DNA of 64,000 nucleotides from Rufibacter radiotolerans. Its GTDB lineage: Bacteria; Bacteroidota; Bacteroidia; Cytophagales; Hymenobacteraceae. Where the stretch lies: positions 3,067,001 through 3,131,000 of the forward strand of contig NZ_CP010777.1 in assembly GCF_001078055.1 (NCBI RefSeq), written 5' to 3'. Shown here piece after piece: positions 34,104 through 41,053 of the stretch. The first letter of the stretch is position 1. Each line of letters starts with the position of its first letter. The position numbers and the translations under genes are program-made. The notes under the pieces were generated by a model. It searched no databases. It was not told the DNA's origin and saw nothing but the letters and a program-made list of their open reading frames with translations.

Positions 34104-34111
34104 CAAAGGTA
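34104..34111 (-). promoter_or_regulatory. -7 box TACCTTTG of the GT9 gene
   Basis: Perfect TAnnTTTG on the minus strand, 23 bp before the GTG start. Confidence 0.55.
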
Positions 34112-34151
34112 CAGGTTGCCGGGGAGATTTCCCGCGGGAAGCAGCGGTTCT

Positions 34152-34187
34152 GTTTTAGGGCCGTTTTCTGAAAAACGCAATGAAAAC
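34152..34187. repeat. GTTTT/AAAAC palindrome, copy 18, inside a gene end
   Basis: 36-bp copy with decayed right spacer. It encodes the last residues (AVFIAFFRKRP) and stop of the minus-strand NTR-like gene. Confidence 0.8.
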
Positions 34188-34781
34188 GGCTAGGATGGAA
34201 AGGGCTAGGGCAATGTAGGAAATGTAGTCTTTATTGTTGATTTGGGTTTTTACTTCTTCGCGGTGGTTGTTTCGGTATGCGTTGAGGAGAGCGTATTCAA
34301 TCGTCCAATTTGTAGTAAGAAGGAAACTCTCTTCTGCCTGATTAAATCCATTGTGTAGATAATACTTATTTATATCCCCTTTATACCCTGACGGAGGAGG
34401 AAGAACTAATCCTTGAGAGAGGGGAGGAAGAACTTTTGAAATAGAGCAGTCGCTTACATTAATTCCGCCATCGTCCATCTGAGTTGAATAAAATACTCCA
34501 AATCCTAAATAATAAATTGCTGAGCATTTATCATACATTTTTGCCAAATGGGTAGAACCTACCTTGAGCCTACCTTTAAACACATCAATGACTTTAATTA
34601 AAAAACTACCATCATTAGTTGAAATAACTTCCCCAACAAATACTTCTGGATAAGTAGCTAATTGGCTCTGAACAACTTTTACCCATTCCTTATTATTAGG
34701 AACGGCACACTCACAAGCAAAGGTTTGCTGCTAGAAAAGGGTAATTAAACCAAGCAATAGAAATTTCAAAAGCTTTTTCAC
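34155..34781 (-). pseudogene. secreted NTR/TIMP-like protein with an in-frame stop in the signal peptide
   Basis: Read without interruption this gene would begin at GTG 34781 (KKLLKFLLLGLITLF), hit TAG at 34731-34733 (codon 17) and continue QQTFACECAVPNNKEWVKVV. That is a signal peptide followed by the Cys-x-Cys start of an NTR/TIMP-like domain: YPEVFVGEVIST, FLIKVIDVFKGRLKV and a later DCSISKVLPP. The C-terminus has a membrane helix (YIALALSILAVFIAFF). A perfect -7 box is still present upstream. Only a shortened frame from 34583 (GTG) lacks the stop, and it would lose the export signal and half the domain. One base change restores it, so this is a recent pseudogene or a sequencing error. Confidence 0.7.
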
Positions 34782-34792
34782 AGGAGCAAGCA

Positions 34793-34800
34793 CAAAGATA
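34793..34800 (-). promoter_or_regulatory. -7 box TATCTTTG of the NTR/TIMP-like pseudogene
   Basis: Perfect TAnnTTTG on the minus strand, 11 bp before the GTG at 34781; supports the reconstructed 5' end. Confidence 0.55.
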
Positions 34801-34865
34801 TTAGGCCAATAGCAGTTCTCACCGCAGGCGATTCAATCAAAGCTGGGGCATCAATTCCACGCTCT

Positions 34866-34894
34866 GTCGTCCTGAAAGGACCTTGTGGGCGAAC
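34866..34894 (+). repeat. 29-bp GTCATCCTGAAAGGATC repeat, copy A
   Basis: Reads GTCGTCCTGAAAGGACCTTG then TGGGCGAAC. Inverted copies lie at 34925-34953 and 39663-39691. Confidence 0.8.
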
Positions 34895-34924
34895 TAGAGA
34901 AGCGTTGTAGTAAATGTTATTACC

Positions 34925-34953
34925 GTTCGCAACCGAGATCCTTTCAGGATGAC
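34925..34953 (-). repeat. 29-bp GTCATCCTGAAAGGATC repeat, copy B
   Basis: Reverse complement begins GTCATCCTGAAAGGATCTCG and ends GCGAAC. Faces copy A across 30 bp. Confidence 0.8.
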
Positions 34954-34995
34954 AAAAATGGAATTGTGATTGGTATTTTGGCCTAGTCAGATACC

Positions 34996-36381
34996 CTACA
35001 ACCCGTACTTATCAATCAGATACACCAACGCGGCCATAGAGGCACCGCCCAGTTCTAGCTCCCTCCGGTTTACTTTGTCAAAGGTGTCGTTGGCGGTGTG
35101 GTGGATGTCAAAGTAGCGTTGGGAGTCTGGCCGGAAGCCGATCAAAGCCACTCGGCCATCCTTCAGGGGACCAATGTCAGCGCCGCCGCCGTTGCGGTCA
35201 ATGTCGTGCAGGCCGTAGGGGGCCAGCAGTTGTTTCCAGCTGAGTGCTTTCTGAAAAGCCGGCTCAGTGGTGGCGCTGATTCCGAAGCCGCGGGGCGTAA
35301 ACCCACCGGCATCTGACTCAATAGCGGCAATGTGCTTCTCGCCCTGCTTTTTGGCTACTTCGGCATACTTGGTGCCGCCGCGCAGTCCGTTCTCCTCGTT
35401 CATGTACATGACGGCCCTGATGGTGCGCTTGGGTTTGTAGCCCATACTTTTCATCAGGCGCAGTACTTCCATAGATTGCACGCAGCCGGTTCCGTCATCA
35501 TGGGCGCCTTCGCCAATGTCCCAGCTGTCTAGGTGGCCGCCCACCACAATAATCTCTTCGGGTTTCTCAGAGCCTTTAATCTCGCCAATGACGTTGTAGC
35601 TGAGCACGTCTGGCAGCCACTGCGGGTTCATGCGCAGGTGGAACTGCAGTTTCTCATCTTCCTTCAGAAGTTTGGTGAGCAAATCTGCGCCTTTGCTGCT
35701 AATGGCCACGGCCGGAATCTTGGGGGCATCTTCTGCATATTTCAGTCCACCGGTATGCGGAAAATCATCATTGTTAGAGGCCATGGACCGCACCACTACG
35801 CCCACCGCGCCCAACTTGCCAGCCTCAGAGGGACCACTGGAGCGTTGGTCTACGGCATCACGGTAAGCAAGCCCCGTAGTAATATGCGTCTGGTTGAAGG
35901 CCCGGTTGAAGAAGACAATTTTGCCTTGCACTTTTTTCTTGCCCAGCTTCTTGAGCTCGTCAATGCTTTGCACCTCCACCACGTCGGCGGTAAGGCCGTT
36001 GGCGGGGGTTGCCACCGAGCCGCCCAGGGCCAGCACGTTCACTTCACGGGTGGGACTGATCTTGGAGTTCACAATGGCACCGTATTCTTTGTCGCCGCGC
36101 ACCCAATGGGGCACCATCACTTCTTGCAGGTACACGCGGTCCAGGCCCATTTTCTCCATCTCCTGACGGGCCCACTCTACGGCAGCGGCAGCCTGCGGCG
36201 ATCCACTTAGGCGGGCCCCAATACGGCTGGTGAGGTAGCGCAGTTGCTCATAGCTCTGGCCCTGAGTAAGCGCCTGGTCATATATTTTTCTGATGTGCAG
36301 AGAATCCTGGTTCTGGGCCGAGGCCCCAAGCGGAAGCGCAAGCGCTGTTGCCAGCGCCAAATGTTTAAACAGAGATTGCAT
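34996..36381 (-). CDS. M28-family zinc metallopeptidase
   Basis: This 461-residue protein has a signal peptide (MQSLFKHLALATALALPLGA, cleavage after SAQ) and a PA-domain-like insert (about 120-250). Zinc ligands and catalytic residues are visible: VGGHLDSWDIGEGAHDDGTG (His and bridging Asp), MNEENGLRGG (catalytic Glu and ligand), AIESDAGG and DIHHTANDT (last His). It resembles carboxypeptidase Q-type exopeptidases and should act in the periplasm or outside. It is transcribed alone. Confidence 0.93.
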   Translation of the reverse strand: MQSLFKHLALATALALPLGASAQNQDSLHIRKIYDQALTQGQSYEQLRYLTSRIGARLSGSPQAAAAVEWARQEMEKMGLDRVYLQEVMVPHWVRGDKEYGAIVNSKISPTREVNVLALGGSVATPANGLTADVVEVQSIDELKKLGKKKVQGKIVFFNRAFNQTHITTGLAYRDAVDQRSSGPSEAGKLGAVGVVVRSMASNNDDFPHTGGLKYAEDAPKIPAVAISSKGADLLTKLLKEDEKLQFHLRMNPQWLPDVLSYNVIGEIKGSEKPEEIIVVGGHLDSWDIGEGAHDDGTGCVQSMEVLRLMKSMGYKPKRTIRAVMYMNEENGLRGGTKYAEVAKKQGEKHIAAIESDAGGFTPRGFGISATTEPAFQKALSWKQLLAPYGLHDIDRNGGGADIGPLKDGRVALIGFRPDSQRYFDIHHTANDTFDKVNRRELELGGASMAALVYLIDKYGL

Positions 36382-36758
36382 GTTAGGTTAAGTAGTTTGT
36401 GCGAAGGTCCAAATTATACAATTCGGCGCTAAATGCTGCAAAAGGCCCGGCAACTTTTTGAAGGTGGGCCCACATACCTTAGAGCTTTCCGGTTATTGCT
36501 TTGTTTTCAGGAATTCCCCTGTGTTTCATGCTGTGTTTTCAAACCCTACTTTTTCTGATAGGACAGACCCCCTCTTGGTGCATTCTTCCGTTTGAGTTCA
36601 GGTGGCTGGAAAGACCGTTTAAGAGGCGTATCTTTGAACTATAAGGCCCCGGAAGACCTTTCTACTAGGTGGCGTTCAACAGCCTATTCAAATCTTTTCT
36701 CGACCTTCTTTTCTTGTTACCTGATCAGGAAAAATCAGGGTCGGTTAAACTAAAACCT
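36382..36758. other. divergent intergenic region upstream of selO
   Basis: It holds the selO -7 box at 36629-36636 and a possible 30-residue N-terminal extension of SelO starting with GTG at 36669. I see nothing else. Confidence 0.5.
36629..36636 (+). promoter_or_regulatory. -7 box TATCTTTG of selO
   Basis: Perfect TAnnTTTG, 32 bp before GTG 36669 and 122 bp before ATG 36759. Confidence 0.55.
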
Positions 36759-38318
36759 ATGCAAAGCCTACTTTCAAAAGAATATAAAAACGAGTTTGTC
36801 CAAACCTTTCCCGGCGATGATAGTGGCAATAATAAGCCCCGCCAAACGCCTGGGGTACTGTACAGCAAAACCATCCCTACCCCGGTAAAACTGCCGGTGC
36901 TCCTGGCCTGGTCAGAGGACCTGGCGCAGGAACTGGGCATTGCCAAACCCGAAGTCCAGCAGGAGATTGATATTTTGGGCGGTAACCACGTCACGTCTTC
37001 CATGCAACCCTACGCCGCCTGCTACGCCGGGCACCAGTTTGGTAACTGGGCCGGTCAGTTAGGTGATGGCCGCGCTATGACCTTAGCAGAATGGGAAGCC
37101 CCCGATGGCAAGACCTGGGAATTCCAGCTGAAAGGCGGCGGACCTACCCCCTACTCCCGCCGGGCCGACGGGCGGGCCGTGCTCCGGTCTTCGGTGCGGG
37201 AGTACCTCATGAGCGAGGCCATGCACCACCTGGGCGTGCCCACTACCCGGGCCTTAAGCCTGGTGGCCACCGGCGAAAAAATTGTGCGGGACATGTTCTA
37301 CAACGGCAATCCTGCCTATGAGCCGGGCGCTGTAGTCATGCGCGTAGCCCCCAGTTTCCTGCGTTTCGGGAGTTTTGAGATGCCCGCCGCCCGCAAAGAG
37401 CTGGACAACCTCAGGCAATTGGTGGACTGGACCATTGACCGCTACTATCCGCACCTGCAGGGCGAAGGCCGAATTCTGGCCTGGTTCAAGGAAATAGTGG
37501 AGAAAACGGCCCACCTAATGGTGGAGTGGATGCGGGTAGGCTTTGTGCACGGCGTCATGAACACCGATAACATGTCCATCCTGGGCCTCACCATTGACTA
37601 CGGCCCCTACTCCTTCCTGGACAACTATGACCTGCGCTTCACCCCCAACACCACCGACCTGCCCGGCCGCCGGTACGCCTTCGGGCAGCAGGCCACCATG
37701 GGGCAGTGGAACCTGGGTTGTCTGGCCAGCGCCCTGGCACCGTTGTTTTCGGGCACCGAGGAATTGGTAGCAGCTTTGGAAGCCTACGGCGATATCTTCT
37801 ACCAGAAGTACTACACCATGCTAGGGAATAAACTCGGCCTTGATGAGGTAAAAGAAGAAGACCTCGCCTTGATCATGCAGGTAGAGAAAACCCTGTCTAC
37901 CGTGCAGCCAGACATGACCATTTTCTATCAGTTGCTCATAGACCTTCCCTTAAATCTGCAAACCGAGGAAGAGGTGACCAACTACTTCAAAGACAGCTTC
38001 TACGCAGAGCTCCACGCCACTGAACGCGAAGCCCTGCACGCATTTATCACCGCGTATATTCCCCGTATCAAGGCCAACACCATTCCCCGTGAAGAAGCCC
38101 AGGAACGCATGCGCGTCGCTAACCCGCGTCTTATCCTACGCAACTACCTGCTGCACCAGGCTATTGAAGAATTAGAAAAAGGCGAAGACACCCTGTTCAA
38201 AAAACTGCAGGTAGCCCTGAAGACCCCGTACTCCAAAGAGCACGATGAGTTCTTTATGAAACGTCCCGACTGGGCCAGCCAGAAAGCCGGCTGCTCCATG
38301 TTGTCTTGCAGTTCTTGA
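36759..38318 (+). CDS. selO: protein adenylyltransferase SelO (YdiU family)
   Basis: This 519-residue pseudokinase-fold protein transfers AMP to Ser/Thr/Tyr of target proteins. Motifs: PTPVKLPVLLAWSEDLAQEL near the N-terminus, YAGHQFGNWAGQLGDGRAM, LKGGGPTPYSRRADGRAVLR, VREYLMSEAMHHLGVPTTRA, and the metal-binding HGVMNTDNMSILGLTIDYGP. The C-terminus is CSMLSCSS: the family keeps a Cys (Sec in eukaryotes) three residues from the end. I chose the ATG at 36759, whose product aligns with homologues; a GTG at 36669 adds 30 non-conserved-looking residues but is closer to the promoter. A 63-bp hairpin terminator follows. Confidence 0.93.
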   Translation: MQSLLSKEYKNEFVQTFPGDDSGNNKPRQTPGVLYSKTIPTPVKLPVLLAWSEDLAQELGIAKPEVQQEIDILGGNHVTSSMQPYAACYAGHQFGNWAGQLGDGRAMTLAEWEAPDGKTWEFQLKGGGPTPYSRRADGRAVLRSSVREYLMSEAMHHLGVPTTRALSLVATGEKIVRDMFYNGNPAYEPGAVVMRVAPSFLRFGSFEMPAARKELDNLRQLVDWTIDRYYPHLQGEGRILAWFKEIVEKTAHLMVEWMRVGFVHGVMNTDNMSILGLTIDYGPYSFLDNYDLRFTPNTTDLPGRRYAFGQQATMGQWNLGCLASALAPLFSGTEELVAALEAYGDIFYQKYYTMLGNKLGLDEVKEEDLALIMQVEKTLSTVQPDMTIFYQLLIDLPLNLQTEEEVTNYFKDSFYAELHATEREALHAFITAYIPRIKANTIPREEAQERMRVANPRLILRNYLLHQAIEELEKGEDTLFKKLQVALKTPYSKEHDEFFMKRPDWASQKAGCSMLSCSS

Positions 38319-38342
38319 TGGACGGGTGAATAGAGCCTCTTA

Positions 38343-38405
38343 GGAAGAGTAAAAATGAAAAGGGTGAGCTACAGGATAGCTCACCCTTTTCATTTTTACT
38401 CTTCC
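38343..38405. terminator. long perfect hairpin downstream of selO
   Basis: Arms of 28 bp (GGAAGAGTAAAAATGAAAAG plus GGTGAGCT and complement) around ACAGGAT; A- and T-rich in the outer part, so active in both directions. Confidence 0.85.
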
Positions 38406-38410
38406 TGGTT

Positions 38411-38456
38411 CAAGTTTGCAACTTGGACCTACTATGGTGGGAAGTTTGCAAATTCC
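38411..38456. repeat. two AAGTTTGCAAACTT-type palindromes
   Basis: CAAGTTTGCAACTTG (38411-38425) and GGAAGTTTGCAAATTCC (38440-38456). The TTTGCAA centre resembles that of the 32272-32401 cluster, so they may belong to one family. Confidence 0.65.
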
Positions 38457-38486
38457 TTTATGCAATAGCCGCAAAAGAGTATTTCA

Positions 38487-38522
38487 TTTTTAGAGGTGTT
38501 TTTGGAAAAACAGGCTTAAAAC
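38487..38522. repeat. GTTTT/AAAAC palindrome, copy 19 (degenerate)
   Basis: Right half intact (AAAAACAGGCTTAAAAC), left half decayed. It lies 52 bp after the LRR gene stop (minus strand). Confidence 0.6.
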
Positions 38523-38574
38523 GGTTTGCATAAAAAGCGCTTTAAGGCTTTTTAGGTTTTGTAGTGCTTATTTT

Positions 38575-39591
38575 TTATTTCTTCATTCCATCCCAATACC
38601 CTAACTCTCCTAAAATAGCCTTTATTTCTTTATCAACTTTTGATTTCGATGTGTAAAAGGCTAAAATATCTAAATATTTAGGAAATGGTTGTTTTATAAA
38701 TGAGTTAAAGTCTATGTCTGTTCTATAAATTCTTAATTGTTTCAAGGAAGGCAAATTTCTAATCCCTTGAAGCTTATTGAATGTCTTACAATTGATTAAC
38801 CTTAAATCCTCGAGGCCATTGAATGGCTTATCAAAAATTAACTCGGGCAACTGAATCTGGTCTTCTATAAGAAGCTTTTTAAGACTATTAAAGTTTGAGA
38901 TGTTTGTAAAACTTTTAAAACCCCTAACTCTAATAATCTCTAAGTTTTCAATATTGTTCTCTTCAATTTCATTAATATTCTCCCTTCCGCCAAGAACAAA
39001 GTTTAAAGTTTTTAGCTTTCTAAGCCTGTTAATAAAATCTAATGGAACTTTAGAGATGGAATTTAAACCTAAATATTCTAAATCAGATAACTCTCCAATA
39101 GCATCAATGTTCTTAGTGTGTCCACAAATAGTCAAAGAAGTAAGGTTGTTGTATTCTTTTAAATAGTCTAGATTAAGCGCCTTTGTTCGCGTATCTGTAA
39201 TAATTAGATCATTTAAGTTCTTCAAGTTGTCTGCATTAAAGAAGTCTACCTCTTTAAGCTCAAATACTCCCAAACTTAATTTTTTTAAATTTTTTAATTT
39301 GGTTACTACTAATAAGTTATCTGCTTTGATTAAGCAATCTAGATACAACGATTTAACATTTGGAATCTTTCCTACAACTTTACAATCAAACGAACCAGAG
39401 TAGTGCCCATAAAAACGCACTCCAAAATTCTCATCATAAACCGAACATAGCTCATTTATTTCGCTTAAAATTTTATCATTATATAACCCCTCTGAGTATT
39501 GAACAATAACTTCTTTTCCTTCTTTTAATTCCCTCTCTATTAAATTACGGTCAATTCTTTCTGGATTCTGGAATCTATTTTGAATTTTCAT
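38575..39591 (-). CDS. leucine-rich-repeat protein, AT-rich and probably foreign
   Basis: This 338-residue soluble protein has no signal peptide. It contains a chain of LRR units such as NLKKLSLGVFELKEVDF, NLNDLIITDTRTKALNL, LTSLTICGHTKNIDAI, LEYLGLNSISKVPLDF, LKTLNFVLGGRENINE and LEIIRVRGFKSFTNIS. Its DNA is far more A+T-rich than every neighbouring gene (codons such as AAT, AAA, TTA dominate). It is bounded on one side by TTTGCAA palindromes and a GTTTT remnant and on the other by a 29-bp repeat. I infer recent acquisition. LRR proteins of this size can be immunity or binding proteins, but no toxin gene is next to it. Confidence 0.8.
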   Translation of the reverse strand: MKIQNRFQNPERIDRNLIERELKEGKEVIVQYSEGLYNDKILSEINELCSVYDENFGVRFYGHYSGSFDCKVVGKIPNVKSLYLDCLIKADNLLVVTKLKNLKKLSLGVFELKEVDFFNADNLKNLNDLIITDTRTKALNLDYLKEYNNLTSLTICGHTKNIDAIGELSDLEYLGLNSISKVPLDFINRLRKLKTLNFVLGGRENINEIEENNIENLEIIRVRGFKSFTNISNFNSLKKLLIEDQIQLPELIFDKPFNGLEDLRLINCKTFNKLQGIRNLPSLKQLRIYRTDIDFNSFIKQPFPKYLDILAFYTSKSKVDKEIKAILGELGYWDGMKK

Positions 39592-39662
39592 TAATTATGC
39601 AAAACTTTTTAGTAAATGAGATAATATAATTCCTATTCAATTAGAAAACACCCGCCACTACT

Positions 39663-39691
39663 GTTCGCCCACAAGATCCTTTCAGGATGAC
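39663..39691 (-). repeat. 29-bp GTCATCCTGAAAGGATC repeat, copy C
   Basis: Reverse complement begins GTCATCCTGAAAGGATCTTG and ends TGGGCGAAC. It lies 71 bp upstream of the LRR gene start. Confidence 0.85.
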
Positions 39692-39801
39692 AGAAAGAGG
39701 GAGAAAGATATTGTGATAAAATGAAAAAGGGAGCGAGAAACATACAAAGAGACAGAGAAAGTGGGACTGAGCGAGTAAACCCTTTACCGCAACTCCTACC
39801 C

Positions 39802-40797
39802 TTACTTCACTTCCAAAATCCGTTTCAAATCTGCCGCAGAAACCGTAAGCAACCCAACCGGCGGGAGGCGCTCTGTTAAGATGCGCCAATTGTTGTCGGC
39901 TTTGAAAACGGGTTGCAGGATTTTGAGGGCATCGTCTACCTTGCCGGTGTTGGCCAGGGTAATGGCGTGCCAGTACTGCATCTCCAGATTGTTAGGCTGA
40001 AGTTGCTCGGCGGCGCTGTATTCTTTCATGGCCAGCGTCATATTGTTCTTCTCTACGGCCAGGTCGCCGTTGTTCATGTGCTCATAGGCGCGTTGCACGG
40101 TGAGCAGGCGGCGAAGTTCTTTTAACGGCCTCTCGTGGTCATCAACGCGCAGGTCCACCAGGCGCTCATTCCAGGGTTGCTTGTTGCTATTGCCCGGCAC
40201 CACCAATATGGCCGCCGACTGCCGTCCGCGAATATCGCCCCCCTGGGCCTCGGCGGCATCAAGGGCTGCCAAAACCCGTTCGGCCAGGGGCAGATGGGCC
40301 TTCTCCTGGAAAGCCTTGGCCATGGCCGGCCATACCTTGTCTGAGAGCATCATGTTGGCCTGCACCGAGAAATCCTTGCCCGTGATATGCCCGGCATACG
40401 TGATGCACTTCTTACCGGTGTGGGTGGCTACGCCCCCTTTGGCGTCCAGAATAGCCACTTGGCGCACCTCGCGGCCCGCATCATCTGAGAGCAGAATTTT
40501 AAGCGTTTCCGCGGCAGATTTGCCTTGTTTCATGAGCGCCAGCCCCCGTAGCCCGAAGGATTTGTTGGTAAATGACTGCGTGGCCACTACGCCTACCCCA
40601 GCCTCGCCCCAGCTCACCGAGGTACCCACCGAAAACCAGTGGCTTTGCACGGCCACGGCCATCTCGCCGGTTTTGGGGTCGCGGGCCACAATGGAATACG
40701 TGTGCGCCAACGGTTCCTGGGGACTGTATATCTGCGCCGTGGCAGCGGGTGCGGCACCCAAAAGGCCTAGGCCCAATAGTAGGAAAAGCTTCTTCAT
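39802..40797 (-). CDS. DUF1028 protein with C-terminal TPR-like region
   Basis: This 331-residue protein has a signal peptide (MKKLFLLLGLGLLGAAPAATA). The DUF1028 domain (about 30-230) is clear: HTYSIVARDPKTGEMAVAVQ, SWGEAGVGVVATQSF, GLALMKQGKSAAETL and RQSAAILVV. DUF1028 proteins are predicted Ntn-hydrolase-like enzymes of unknown substrate. The C-terminal part (240-331) contains a tetratricopeptide-like pair (ALKEYSAAEQLQPNNLEMQY type). The ATG at 40797 is chosen because the frame upstream to 40914 lacks signal-peptide character. It is divergent from the giant BNR protein, with a GTTTT palindrome in between. Confidence 0.85.
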   Translation of the reverse strand: MKKLFLLLGLGLLGAAPAATAQIYSPQEPLAHTYSIVARDPKTGEMAVAVQSHWFSVGTSVSWGEAGVGVVATQSFTNKSFGLRGLALMKQGKSAAETLKILLSDDAGREVRQVAILDAKGGVATHTGKKCITYAGHITGKDFSVQANMMLSDKVWPAMAKAFQEKAHLPLAERVLAALDAAEAQGGDIRGRQSAAILVVPGNSNKQPWNERLVDLRVDDHERPLKELRRLLTVQRAYEHMNNGDLAVEKNNMTLAMKEYSAAEQLQPNNLEMQYWHAITLANTGKVDDALKILQPVFKADNNWRILTERLPPVGLLTVSAADLKRILEVK

Positions 40798-40942
40798 GTA
40801 AGTAGTAATTGAATGAATAACCATGAAAGATAAGCAAAAAAGGATTCTGAAGGCGGCCGCATCCCCGGGCATTTCTATCCAAAAGACTATCCCGCAAGTA
40901 CCAAGAATGACCACCGCCTGGGATTAACCGAAACCAGAAGGC

Positions 40943-40978
40943 GTTTTAAGCCTGTTTTCCCTAAAACAGGCTTAAAAC
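40943..40978. repeat. GTTTT/AAAAC palindrome, copy 20, between divergent genes
   Basis: Perfect arms (GTTTTAAGCCTGTTTT and complement) with a CCCT loop. It sits between two divergent start regions, so it is not a 3'-end element for either annotated neighbour. Confidence 0.95.
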
Positions 40979-41053
40979 GGCCCTGTTTCCAAACCTGCCA
41001 ATTGTTGCTTACATTTAGGATGGTATTCCAAACTACCCAAACAAACCACCTAT

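Noticed and set aside
35533..36210. Plus-strand frame of 225 codons opposite the M28 peptidase
   Set aside because: The minus strand encodes a complete metallopeptidase with all zinc ligands; the opposite frame is His/Gly/Val-rich noise.
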